Assembly: GCF_018729455.1 (NCBI RefSeq)
Contig: NZ_JAHHZF010000006.1
Span: 258,942 to 322,941, forward strand
From: Prosthecodimorpha staleyi
Lineage (GTDB): Bacteria; Pseudomonadota; Alphaproteobacteria; Rhizobiales; Ancalomicrobiaceae
Direction of reading: 5' to 3'
Length of the DNA stretch: 64,000 nucleotides
Shown here: positions 52,889-61,031 of the stretch, one piece after another
How positions within the stretch are numbered: the first letter of the stretch is position 1
How the letters are laid out: every line of letters starts with the position of its first letter
The notes under the pieces: generated by a model
Database searches by the model: none
Told to the model about the DNA's origin: nothing
The model's input: the letters and a program-made list of their open reading frames with translations, nothing else
Translations under genes and position numbers: made by a program

Positions 52889-53357
52889 AGACCCGTGACA
52901 CCCCCTGCCCGACCGGCACTCGCCGGTCGGCGGCAGGAACGGGCGCCGGCACCGGGCCTCTGCCCGGCACCGGGCCTATGGCCGGCACCGGACTTCTTGC
53001 CGAGCATGCATGCCGGCACCGGCCGGGATCGGCATCGATCGCGATGGATCGGCAGAGCCAACCGCCCCTGCCAACCGCCCCTGCCAGCCGTCGCTGTTTG
53101 TCGCGACCCGGAACGCCGGCGCATCGAACCTTAGACGCATGGCGACGTCCGCCGCTGACGCTTCGGCAAGCGGCTTTCCCGCGATCCGCCCCGGTCGCCC
53201 CTCTCGGATCCGTCTCGACGCCCGCCGGCACGGCCGGTCCCCTGAACCCGCCGCTCCCATGACGGATCGGGCCGCTGCGCCCCCCGAAGGCGGTCGCGCG
53301 ACCCGCCGCCGTGATCCATCCGCGCCGGGGAGCCGCCGACCGAGCCCCTTCGGGTCC
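52889..53357. other. GC-rich convergent intergenic region, no gene supported
   Basis: This 470-base gap between flaF and flgL has only Arg/Pro-rich chance frames. It contains the 18-bp tandem repeats at 52946-52999 and two near copies of an 11-base stretch (GCCAACCGCCC) near 53058-53085. No terminator with a clear T-run is visible. Confidence 0.5.
52946..52999. repeat. Three 18-bp tandem repeats (CCGGCACCGGG unit)
   Basis: Units start CCGGCACCGG at 52946, 52964 and 52982; a further CCGGCACCGG follows after a gap. The unit is the reverse complement of the repeat at 36315-36356. The palindromic cores could fold as RNA after flaF. Confidence 0.65.
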
Positions 53358-54866
53358 TCACATGTAGTTGGTCAGGCTGAGCTTGTAGAGGATCGAGGTC
53401 GCCTCATAGCTTGCCTGCATGCTGGTCTGCAGGGCCAGCATCTTCACGCCGACCTCGTTCTTGTCGGACTGCTCGATCCCGTCCAGGAAGGTCTGCACCG
53501 TGCCGGCCGTCTGGGTGTGGCGCTCGCCGGCCTGCTTGTTGCCCTGCTGGGCGAGCGCGATCTCCATGGCGACCGAGGTCAGCGTCTGGGTCCCCGGCGG
53601 TGAGGCCAGATTGGCCTTCAGCTTGCTGGCGAGCGACGACTGCAGCGCCTTTTCGGTGGTACCGCCGGCGCTCATATCGACGGCCGCCATCACGGCGAAC
53701 TGGCGCATGTTCCAGGTGAAGGCCTCCTCGTTGCCGCGCATGCCGTAGGAGATCGACACATTGGTATCGACCTGGGCCTGGACCTGATTGCGCGGCGAGG
53801 CTCCCGGTGCGAGCGCGCCATTCTCGCCCTTGTACCATTGCATCGTATTGGCGGCCGTGCCGTCGACCAGCGCTGTCGCGGTATCGAAGGGCGGACCGTC
53901 GACGCGCTGCGGCGCCTGACCGCCGAAAGTGTCGAAGAAATTGCCCGAAGCCGCCACCGCGGAGGCGGCGGTGAGGTCGGTGCCGGCCGCGAAGGCGAGC
54001 CGATTGGCCAAGACGCTCTGGAGATTGGCGGCCGTATCGTCCGGCGTCGCACCGAGCGCGAACAGGCCCTTGTCGGGTTCGGTCGTATCGCCGACCTTCA
54101 GGGTGACGCTGGTCGCCGTGCCGTCGGGCATGTCGAGCGTGAAGGTGATGCTCTCGCCGACCGCCGGCTGGCCCGTGAAGGTGATGCTGGACGTCTGCGG
54201 GCTGCCGCTCGGTGCCGCCACGGTCGCGTTGGCGAGCGAGGAGGTGACCGCATTCAGCTTGAAGCCGAACGGGTGGCTGCCGTCCTCGGCGAGCGTCACC
54301 ACGCCGGCGGCCGCGGTCAGGCTGAGCCGGCCGTTGCCGTTGCCGAGATCGGCCTGGCGGCGCTCGGTTATGACCTGCTTGAAGCCGGCCTGCGTGCCGA
54401 ACCCGTCCATGATCCGGTCGATCGTCTCGGCCGGCGGCTTGTCGGTCTGCCGGCCGCCGAACATGTAGCGTCCGGCCGTCTCGGAATTCATCAGGCCGAG
54501 AAACTCGTTGAGCGCGTTGTAGGCGTTCTTCTGCTGGCCGGTCACGCCGTCGGACAAGAGGTTGAACTGGTTCGGGTCGAAGGCCTTGCGGGTCTCGTCG
54601 ATGACGTTCTGCATATGCGTCAGCGTGGTCGATGTGGTCTTCAGGCGGATGTCCATCAGCCCGATCGTCTGCTGGAACGCGCCGGTATTCTCCAGCTTGC
54701 TGCGCAGCGAGACCGCGACCGATCGCTCGGTGCCGAGGCCGCCATAGGTGGTGGCCTTCATGCCGGTGCCGAGTTGCCGGCTCAGGTCCTCCATCTGCGA
54801 GCGCATGGTCATCAGCTGCGCGACGACCGAGGCGGAATAGCCGGGAGGGCTGGTGAGATTGACCAT
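53358..54866 (-). CDS. flgL: Flagellar hook-associated protein FlgL
   Basis: FlgL is the second hook-filament junction protein. The 502-residue product starts MVNLTSPPGYSASVVAQLMT. The N-terminal flagellin-like helices are LSRQLGTGMKATTYGGLGTE and NVIDETRKAFDPNQFNLLSD, and the C-terminal one is VGVKMLALQTSMQASYEATS followed by ILYKLSLTNYM. A Gly/Thr/Asp-rich insertion in the middle (about 215-320, including GQPAVGESITFTLDMPDGTA) makes it much longer than enterobacterial FlgL. It is the last gene of flgE-flgK-flgL and starts 8 bases after the flgK stop. Confidence 0.92.
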   Translation of the reverse strand: MVNLTSPPGYSASVVAQLMTMRSQMEDLSRQLGTGMKATTYGGLGTERSVAVSLRSKLENTGAFQQTIGLMDIRLKTTSTTLTHMQNVIDETRKAFDPNQFNLLSDGVTGQQKNAYNALNEFLGLMNSETAGRYMFGGRQTDKPPAETIDRIMDGFGTQAGFKQVITERRQADLGNGNGRLSLTAAAGVVTLAEDGSHPFGFKLNAVTSSLANATVAAPSGSPQTSSITFTGQPAVGESITFTLDMPDGTATSVTLKVGDTTEPDKGLFALGATPDDTAANLQSVLANRLAFAAGTDLTAASAVAASGNFFDTFGGQAPQRVDGPPFDTATALVDGTAANTMQWYKGENGALAPGASPRNQVQAQVDTNVSISYGMRGNEEAFTWNMRQFAVMAAVDMSAGGTTEKALQSSLASKLKANLASPPGTQTLTSVAMEIALAQQGNKQAGERHTQTAGTVQTFLDGIEQSDKNEVGVKMLALQTSMQASYEATSILYKLSLTNYM

Positions 54867-54874
54867 GATTCGGC

Positions 54875-56743
54875 TCAGCTCCTCATCAGCGCATCGAGCA
54901 TTTCGCGCGCCACCTGCAACACCCGCGCATTGGCCGCGTAGGCGGACTGCAATTGAATCAGTCGGGCCATCTCCTGGTCGATATTAACCGAGGAGGACTC
55001 CGTCATCCGGGTCTCCAGGTTGTTCTGGATCAGGTCCTGACTGTCCTTGGCGGCCTGGGTGTCCGAGACCGTCATGCCCCAATGCGACACGACCGCGTTG
55101 GCGAAGCCGTCGATGGTCGCCGTGAAGGCCGTCTGCCCGGACACGACGCCGGTGTCGGGACCGAAGGCGAAGCTGGTATCGGCGAGCCGGCTGATGAGTT
55201 CGTTCGGCCGCGCCGGATCGCCGGCCAGCGTCGCCGGGCTCGTCTGCCACTCAACCAGGTGCGAGGGATCCTGCAGGATGGCGTCGTTGACGGCGATGCG
55301 GGCCGAGAAGCCGCGCCGCTGCAGGCCGCCGTCGACGCTGTCGGTGAACAGCGTGCCGCCGGTGCCGTCGGTGAACAGCGGAAAGCCGAGATCGCCGTCG
55401 ATCGCCGCCGTCGTCGTCACGCGCGCCGTCAGCGACTTGATGTCGATCGTGCCGGCCGCGCCGTCGTCCAGGATCCGGAGCGTCGAGCCGGACGGATTGG
55501 AGACCGTGTAGGCGCCACCGAGCGCGGCCTGGATCTGGCTGGCCACGGAGGCCATGCCGCCGGAGAAGTCGAGGCCATAGACGGTGTCGCCGGCCTTCGC
55601 GGTGGCATCGTCGGAGAGCGGCAGGCTCGCGGCGCTGTCGACGCGCAGGAATGTGACGGTCTTGGTCTTACCGGTCGCGGTGTCGAGGGTTTCGAGCGTG
55701 ATCGGATTGCCCGATTGCAGCGCCGAGAGATCGAGGTCGAAGCCGGCCTGCGCGCCGGACGTCACCGCCGTCCCGGCCACGTCCTTGCCTTGCATGGCGT
55801 CGGCCAGCGAGGCGGCGAGCGCGTCCATCTGGTTCTGGGCGGTGACCAGCATCCGGTCGCGCACATCCACATAGGCGGCGAGTTTGCCGGAGCGGATCAG
55901 TCCGCCGGCGATCAGGTCGACACTCGGCGCGCCGTTGGTCTCGACCGTGATGGTGCCGACCCCGCGCAAATCGGCATCGGCGTTCCACAGCGTATCGGGC
56001 GACAGCGTACCCTGCTTGTCGAAGCCCAGGGTGATGGCCGAACTGTCGACCAGGGTCAGTCCGGAACGGGTGAAGACGGTCATCTGACCGGCGCCGTTCT
56101 CGCGCGTCTGCACGTCGACCCAGGTGGCGAGTTCCTTGACCGAGAGGTCGCGGGCATCCTCCAGCGAGGCGCAATCCTGCCTGGCCGCCTTCTGGGCGAC
56201 GATCTTCTCGTTCAGCGTCTCGATATTCTGCAGAAGCGTGTTGACGCGGCCGACGCCCTCGGCGATCGCCTGCTCGGCCTCGGTGCGCATGTCCTGGATG
56301 TCGGCCGAATACTGGTTGAGATTGAGCGCCACGCGCTTGGCCGCGTTGACCGCGTCGATGCGCGCCGTCAGGCTGTCGGGGCTTGCCGAGAGTGCCTGCA
56401 GCTTCTCGTTCATGGCGGCGAAGACGCTCGACAGGGAATTCGACGTGCCGGGCGTGCCCATCAGTTGGTCGAGACGTCCGGCGAACCGGTTCTGGACGTC
56501 GGCGAAGGTGGTCTGCGGGGTCGCCAGGTTGAGCTGGCGCTGCAGTTCGGTGTCGATCTGCCGCTGGACGGTGCCCCGGAGCCCGATCGTGCCGTTGGTG
56601 CCGACATAGTCGGCAACGGTCATCTCGCGCCGGACATAGCCCGGCTGCTGGGCGTGGGCGATGTTGAGCGCGACGGTGTCGGTCTCGCGCTGTGTGGACG
56701 CGAGACCGCTGACCGCGATCGACAGGGCCGAACTGATCGCCAT
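54875..56743 (-). CDS. flgK: Flagellar hook-associated protein FlgK
   Basis: FlgK is the first hook-filament junction protein. The 622-residue product starts MAISSALSIAVSGLASTQRE with ALNIAHAQQPGYVRREMTVA, the junction-protein form of the rod signature. The conserved D1 segment reads QADVQNRFAGRLDQLMGTPG-like (about 85-105). The C-terminal helix NIDQEMARLIQLQSAYAANA, RVLQVAREMLDALM is complete. The variable middle (about 300-520) is Gly/Asp/Thr-rich. It follows flgE by 29 bases. Confidence 0.94.
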   Translation of the reverse strand: MAISSALSIAVSGLASTQRETDTVALNIAHAQQPGYVRREMTVADYVGTNGTIGLRGTVQRQIDTELQRQLNLATPQTTFADVQNRFAGRLDQLMGTPGTSNSLSSVFAAMNEKLQALSASPDSLTARIDAVNAAKRVALNLNQYSADIQDMRTEAEQAIAEGVGRVNTLLQNIETLNEKIVAQKAARQDCASLEDARDLSVKELATWVDVQTRENGAGQMTVFTRSGLTLVDSSAITLGFDKQGTLSPDTLWNADADLRGVGTITVETNGAPSVDLIAGGLIRSGKLAAYVDVRDRMLVTAQNQMDALAASLADAMQGKDVAGTAVTSGAQAGFDLDLSALQSGNPITLETLDTATGKTKTVTFLRVDSAASLPLSDDATAKAGDTVYGLDFSGGMASVASQIQAALGGAYTVSNPSGSTLRILDDGAAGTIDIKSLTARVTTTAAIDGDLGFPLFTDGTGGTLFTDSVDGGLQRRGFSARIAVNDAILQDPSHLVEWQTSPATLAGDPARPNELISRLADTSFAFGPDTGVVSGQTAFTATIDGFANAVVSHWGMTVSDTQAAKDSQDLIQNNLETRMTESSSVNIDQEMARLIQLQSAYAANARVLQVAREMLDALMRS

Positions 56744-56772
56744 GACGCACCTCCTGCTTCACGTTTCCGCGG

Positions 56773-58491
56773 TCAGCGGACGATGTTGAGCACGTCCTGC
56801 ATCATGTCGTTGGCCGTAGTGATGATCCGGCTGTTGGCCGAATAGGCCTGCTGGGTGATGATCATCTTGGAGAACTCCTCCGCGATGTCGGTGTTCGACC
56901 CCTCCAGCGCCTGGCCGGTGATCGAGACCTCGTTCATCTTGACCGGCGATCCGGATTCGCGCGTCACCGAGAAGGCGCCGCCATCCTCGCGCTTCAGCGC
57001 GGAATCGCCGTTGAACTGGTAGAGCGGCACCTCGGCCACGTCGATCTGCTGGCCGTTGGTGTAGTTGGCGGTGATGCGCCCGTTGTCGCCGACCCCGACC
57101 GAGATCAGCGAGCCCGACGCATAGCCGTCCTGGTCGGTCAGGGTCACGTCGACATCGCCCTGCGAGGAGGCGTATTGGGTCAGCCCGTTGGTCCCGAAGT
57201 CGAAGGTGATCGACCCCATATTGTTGCCGTTGATCGACATGTTGGGGATGGTCACTTCGCCGGTGGTCGGCGAGGTCAGCTTGCCGGTCGAATTGAAGAC
57301 GAAGTCGGTCCCGACATTGGTCCACATGGTCTCCGTACCGGTGGCCTCGGAATTCGACTGGTAGAACAGGTTCCAGGTCGCCGGGGAGTCGTCCATCTTG
57401 GCCCAGCGGAACTGCACGTCGGCCGGCGTGCCGGCGGCGTCGTAGACGGTGGTCGAACCGCCCTCGCGCGACTGCGACTGGAAGGTCGCGAAATCGGAGG
57501 CGATCACGACGCCAGTGCCGGCCGGAACCGCATCCGTGCCGCTCGCCGTCGCCGAGGTGCCGAAGCCCAGATCGGCCGCGACCGTATTGGTGCCGGTCGC
57601 AACGATGTTGTCGACCGTGATGCTGGCCGACGATCCGGTCGACGTCGAGGAGAAGACCAGCTTGCCGGCATCGGCGCCGGTGCCCGCCGCAACCGAGATG
57701 CCGGCCGGGAGCTGCGCGGAAATCGCCGTCACGGCCTCGCTGAGGCTGATCACGCCGGCGGTGCCGTCGCTCGGCCCCAGCGTCACAGTGGTGCCGTTGA
57801 CGTCGAAGGTGAAGCTGTCGGTGGCGCTGGCCGAAAGGTCGATGTCGGTATAGGCGAGGCTTCCCGTTAGGCTCGGCGCGGTCGCCGCACTGGCGGCGTT
57901 CAGCCCCGGATTCTGGGTATAGTCGGTGATGTCGAGCAGCCCCGTGCGGGGTTCCTTCGGCAGGTTGGCGGCATATTCGATCTTGGTCGAGGCGCGGGCT
58001 TCGATCAGTCCGGTGGACAGCTTCATGAGTTGGGCCACATCGCCGACCGGGTTGCCGGTACCCGGGTCGATCGGGATGCCCATCAGGTAACCGCCGGCGC
58101 CGTTGACCAGGTAGCCTTCCTTGTCCATGACGAAGTCGCCGCGCCGGGTATAGAGATTGGCGCCCGAGAACTGCGCCTCACCGTCGCTTTCGCCGACCTT
58201 GCGCTGGATCTGGAAGTAGCCGTCGCCCGTGATCGCCATATGGGTGTCGATCGAGGAGGCGGAGACGGGTCCCTGCAGTGTGTTGGTCGCGCGCGCCGAG
58301 GCCAGCACCGAGCCGGAGCTCTGCCGGCTGGACGACTGCCCCATGCTCATGACGATGTCGGCAAAGGAGGTGTCCACCCGCTTGAAGGCGGTGGTCTGCG
58401 AGTTCGAGATGTTGCCGGAGATGTTCTCCAGCGCAAAGGATTGTGCCTGCAGACCGGCAACAGCGGTCGTCATGGCGCCGAAAATACCCAT
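56773..58491 (-). CDS. flgE: Flagellar hook protein FlgE
   Basis: FlgE builds the hook. The 572-residue product starts MGIFGAMTTAVAGLQAQSFA behind GGAGGGGG, then LENISGNISNSQTTAFKRVD. Conserved parts are STKIEYAANLPKEPRT, the hook segment SSQGDVDVTLTDQDGYASGS and the C-terminal GSNTDIAEEFSKMIITQQAY followed by SANSRIITTANDMMQ. The insertion in the middle (about 220-340) makes it longer than enterobacterial FlgE. It heads flgE-flgK-flgL and is preceded by a sigma-54 promoter with two ftr-like sites. Confidence 0.95.
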   Translation of the reverse strand: MGIFGAMTTAVAGLQAQSFALENISGNISNSQTTAFKRVDTSFADIVMSMGQSSSRQSSGSVLASARATNTLQGPVSASSIDTHMAITGDGYFQIQRKVGESDGEAQFSGANLYTRRGDFVMDKEGYLVNGAGGYLMGIPIDPGTGNPVGDVAQLMKLSTGLIEARASTKIEYAANLPKEPRTGLLDITDYTQNPGLNAASAATAPSLTGSLAYTDIDLSASATDSFTFDVNGTTVTLGPSDGTAGVISLSEAVTAISAQLPAGISVAAGTGADAGKLVFSSTSTGSSASITVDNIVATGTNTVAADLGFGTSATASGTDAVPAGTGVVIASDFATFQSQSREGGSTTVYDAAGTPADVQFRWAKMDDSPATWNLFYQSNSEATGTETMWTNVGTDFVFNSTGKLTSPTTGEVTIPNMSINGNNMGSITFDFGTNGLTQYASSQGDVDVTLTDQDGYASGSLISVGVGDNGRITANYTNGQQIDVAEVPLYQFNGDSALKREDGGAFSVTRESGSPVKMNEVSITGQALEGSNTDIAEEFSKMIITQQAYSANSRIITTANDMMQDVLNIVR

Positions 58492-58545
58492 GGGGTGCCC
58501 CCTCCAACGCGAGGATCCGGGCATCGACCCGGCTCGAGGTTTCGG

Positions 58546-58561
58546 AGCACGCCGCGTGCCA
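58546..58561 (-). promoter_or_regulatory. Sigma-54 promoter of flgE
   Basis: On the minus strand TGGCACGCGGCGTGCT matches TGGCACG-N4-TTGCW with one mismatch and correct GG/GC spacing. The transcript should start near 58535, about 45 bases before the flgE ATG. Confidence 0.78.
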
Positions 58562-58625
58562 GCGCGAAAATCGCGGATTCCTCATTCCAGGCAATGATTT
58601 TACTTTCGTTTACCAATCTTTTCGG

Positions 58626-58662
58626 GCGGCAGTTTCCGCCGGGGCCTGCAGCTTTTGCCGGG
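58626..58662. promoter_or_regulatory. Two ftr-like sites upstream of flgE
   Basis: On the minus strand CCCGGCGGAAACTGCCGC (58626-58643) and CCCGGCAAAAGCTGC (58648-58662) lie 65-100 bases upstream of the sigma-54 promoter. They share the CCCGGC-(A/G)-(G/A)AA-GC pattern of the sites near flgF and flgI. Confidence 0.65.
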
Positions 58663-58785
58663 CGCCGGAGCCGATGGCGGGCCGGACCTGCCGGGCGTGC
58701 CCGCGCCGGGCCGCCATTCCAAAGGGTCGGTTTGCCGCAACGCGGCGATGCTTTATCGTCCGCGCCGGATTTCGAGAGGACGGAC

Positions 58786-59631
58786 ATGCGCTTCGAAGGC
58801 ACCAGCGACTATGTGGCGACCGAGGATCTGCGGATCGCCGTCAATGCGGCGATCACCCTGGAGCGCCCGCTCCTCGTCAAGGGCGAGCCGGGCACCGGCA
58901 AGACGGTGCTTGCCCGGGAGGTCGCCCGCAGCCTCGGCCTGCCGTTGATCGAATGGCACGTCAAGTCGACCACCAAGGCCCAGCAGGGCCTCTACGAGTA
59001 TGACGCCGTCTCGCGTCTGCGCGACAGCCAGCTCGGCGACGAGCGGGTGCGCGACATCCGCAATTACATCCGTCGCGGCAAGCTGTGGGATTCGTTCGAG
59101 GCCGAGGTGCGTCCGGTCCTGCTGATCGACGAGATCGACAAGGCCGACATCGAGTTCCCGAACGACCTGCTGCTCGAACTCGACCGGATGGAATTCTACG
59201 TCTACGAGACCGGCGAGACGATCAGGGCGCGGCGGCGGCCGGTGGTCATCATCACCTCCAACAACGAGAAGGAGCTGCCGGACGCCTTCCTGCGCCGCTG
59301 CTTCTTCCACTATATCCGCTTCCCCGATGCCGACACCATGCAGGCCATCGTCGACGTGCATTTCCCCGGCCTGAAGAAGCGCCTGCTCGACGAAGCGTTG
59401 CGCATCTTCTTCGAAATCCGCGACGTGCCCGGCCTGAAGAAGAAGCCGTCGACGTCCGAACTGCTCGACTGGATCAAGCTGCTCCTCAACGAGGATATCG
59501 ACGAGACCACCCTGCGCGAGCGCGATCCGAAGAAGATCATCCCGCCCCTGCACGGCGCCCTGCTCAAGAACGAGCAGGACGTCCACCTGTTCGAACGCCT
59601 CGCCTTCATCGCCCGCCGCGACGGCCGCTGA
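58786..59631 (+). CDS. MoxR-type AAA+ ATPase
   Basis: MoxR ATPases are chaperones that usually work with a von Willebrand factor A protein to mature metal enzymes. The 281-residue product starts MRFEGTSDYVATEDLRIAVN behind GAGAGGAC. It has Walker A GEPGTGKT, Walker B VLLIDEIDKAD, sensor 1 VVIITSNNEKELPDAFLRRC and the sensor 2 region in the C-terminal lid. It resembles the CoxD-like branch. The open frame reaches far upstream, but the homology begins here. No VWA partner gene follows; repeat elements lie downstream instead. Confidence 0.9.
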   Translation: MRFEGTSDYVATEDLRIAVNAAITLERPLLVKGEPGTGKTVLAREVARSLGLPLIEWHVKSTTKAQQGLYEYDAVSRLRDSQLGDERVRDIRNYIRRGKLWDSFEAEVRPVLLIDEIDKADIEFPNDLLLELDRMEFYVYETGETIRARRRPVVIITSNNEKELPDAFLRRCFFHYIRFPDADTMQAIVDVHFPGLKKRLLDEALRIFFEIRDVPGLKKKPSTSELLDWIKLLLNEDIDETTLRERDPKKIIPPLHGALLKNEQDVHLFERLAFIARRDGR

Positions 59632-59678
59632 CGGCCCCGGAATCGCTTCGGCCGCGCGCCCCGCCCGATCCCACAACC

Positions 59679-59826
59679 GCATCCCCGGATAAGGCCCGAA
59701 GGGCCGCCGGATCCGGGGCCCACTCGCCTCCCAACGGCCGCTGAATTCCGTTATAGATCATAATCTTGTGGAAAGCCGGAAGCAGAGTAGGCCCCGGCTC
59801 TCCGCTGACGCTCCGGCCGGGGATGC
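59679..59826. repeat. 148-bp inverted-repeat element, copy B1
   Basis: It is bounded by GCATCCCCGG and CCGGGGATGC. The interior has CCGGATCCGGGGCCCACTCG facing AGCAGAGTAGGCCCCGG, and an AT-rich centre with TTCCGTTATAGATCATAA. The next copy begins 213 bases later. Confidence 0.85.
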
Positions 59827-59891
59827 GATGCGGGATGGGCAATCGTCTCCCGATGCCTCACGACCCGCGCGCCGTCCACAATCCCACAACC

Positions 59892-60039
59892 GGATCCCCG
59901 GACAAGGCGCGCACGCGCCGCCGATCCGGGGCCTACTCGCCTCCCAACGGCCGCTGAATTCCGTTATAGATCAGAATGTTGTGGAAAGCCGGAAGCAGAG
60001 TGGGCCCCGGCTCTCCGCTAACGCTCCGGCCGGGGATGC
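59892..60039. repeat. 148-bp inverted-repeat element, copy B2
   Basis: It is bounded by GGATCCCCGG (one mismatch) and CCGGGGATGC, with the same interior as B1. The 65-base spacer between B1 and B2 (GCGGGATGGGCAATCGTCTC ...) recurs between B4 and B5. Confidence 0.85.
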
Positions 60040-60160
60040 GCGGAAAGATCGTCGGATCCGCCGAATTTGGTTGCATCAACTGCAACTGCAATCAAGATAG
60101 TCGCCGTTTCACTTGAACCTGGCCAAACTCCCTTGCCTCACGGCGATCTCGGATTTTCGC

Positions 60161-60445
60161 ATGTCTGCCTGGGTCTATATCCTTGCCAGTCGGAAGCAGG
60201 GCACGCTCTATGTTGGTGCGACAACCGATCTTGCCGGCCGCATGTGGGAACACCAGGAACGCATCAACAAGGGATTTACGGAACGCTACGGCGTGAGCCG
60301 ACTGGTTTGGGTTTCAGAGTTTGCGACGATTTCGGAAGCCCTTGATTTTGAGTACCGGATCAAACGCTGGCGCCGCAACTGGAAAATCCAGATGATAGAG
60401 AAGGATAATCCGGACTGGAACGACCTGTCCGCCAATCTTCTTTAG
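60161..60445 (+). CDS. GIY-YIG nuclease family protein
   Basis: GIY-YIG domains are small single-domain endonucleases. The 94-residue product starts MSAWVYILASRKQGTLYVGA; the two strands are VYIL (GIY position) and YVG (YIG position). The catalytic Arg is in TDLAGRMWEHQ, and a Glu-containing helix reads EALDFEYRIKRWRRNWKIQM followed by NPDWNDL. This is the short multi-copy alphaproteobacterial type with no extra domain. The first in-frame ATG, 16 codons upstream, is less likely. It lies between two pairs of the 148-bp elements. Confidence 0.88.
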   Translation: MSAWVYILASRKQGTLYVGATTDLAGRMWEHQERINKGFTERYGVSRLVWVSEFATISEALDFEYRIKRWRRNWKIQMIEKDNPDWNDLSANLL

Positions 60446-60570
60446 CGTTTTTTCTCGTTTTACATTATGGGTTCCGCAAGACACACGGCACGGCGTCCAC
60501 GTTTCATCTCGATCTGACCTTCAGGGCATCGGCAGTGCGGCATTAATTTCGCGGCGGTTTCAATTTCGCG

Positions 60571-60723
60571 GTCGCATCCCCGGACAAGGCCCGAAGAGCC
60601 GCCGATCCGGGGCCTACTCGCCTCCCAACGGCCGCTGAATTCCGTTATAGATCATAATCTTGTGGAAGGTCGGAAGCAGAGTGGGCCCCGGCTCTCCGCT
60701 GACGCTCCGGCCGGGGATGCGAC
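60571..60723. repeat. Inverted-repeat element, copy B3
   Basis: The inverted ends here extend to 13 bases, GTCGCATCCCCGG (60571-60583) and CCGGGGATGCGAC (60711-60723). The interior is as in B1. It is the first element downstream of the GIY-YIG gene. Confidence 0.85.
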
Positions 60724-60813
60724 CCTCTGGGGCACTGCTCCATTCAGAAGTAGATAGTAGGCAGCGCGCAATCGGCAGGGGAGCATTTGGCACTGGCCCC
60801 CTGCCGCAATCTC

Positions 60814-60971
60814 GCAACGCATCCCCGGACAAGGCGCGCACGCGCCGCCGATCCGGGGCCCACTCGCCTCCCAACGGCCGCTGAATTCCGTTATAGATCA
60901 GAATGTTTTGGAAGGCCGGAAGCAGAGTGGGCCCCGGCTCTGCGCTGACGCTCCGGCCGGGGATGCGTTGC
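60814..60971. repeat. Inverted-repeat element, copy B4
   Basis: The inverted ends extend to 15 bases, GCAACGCATCCCCGG and CCGGGGATGCGTTGC. The outer bases differ from B3 but still pair, so the pairing is kept while sequence changes. The core runs 60819-60966, 148 bases. Confidence 0.85.
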
Positions 60972-61031
60972 GGGATGGGCCATCGTCTCCCGATGCCTCA
61001 CGACCCGGGTACCCCGCCCGATCCCACCACC

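Noticed and set aside
53010-53603. 197-residue plus-strand frame and other frames between flaF and flgL
   Set aside because: Low-complexity Arg/Pro/Ala composition, no ribosome site and overlap with flgL; judged non-coding.
58030-58785. N-terminal extension of the MoxR frame over the flgE upstream region
   Set aside because: The extension runs antisense through flgE and its promoter, and MoxR homology starts at 58786 with a ribosome site.
60788-60806. Sigma-54-like TGGCACTGGCCCCCTGCC near the repeat cluster
   Set aside because: The GC is at the wrong distance from the GG, and no gene follows in the right place.
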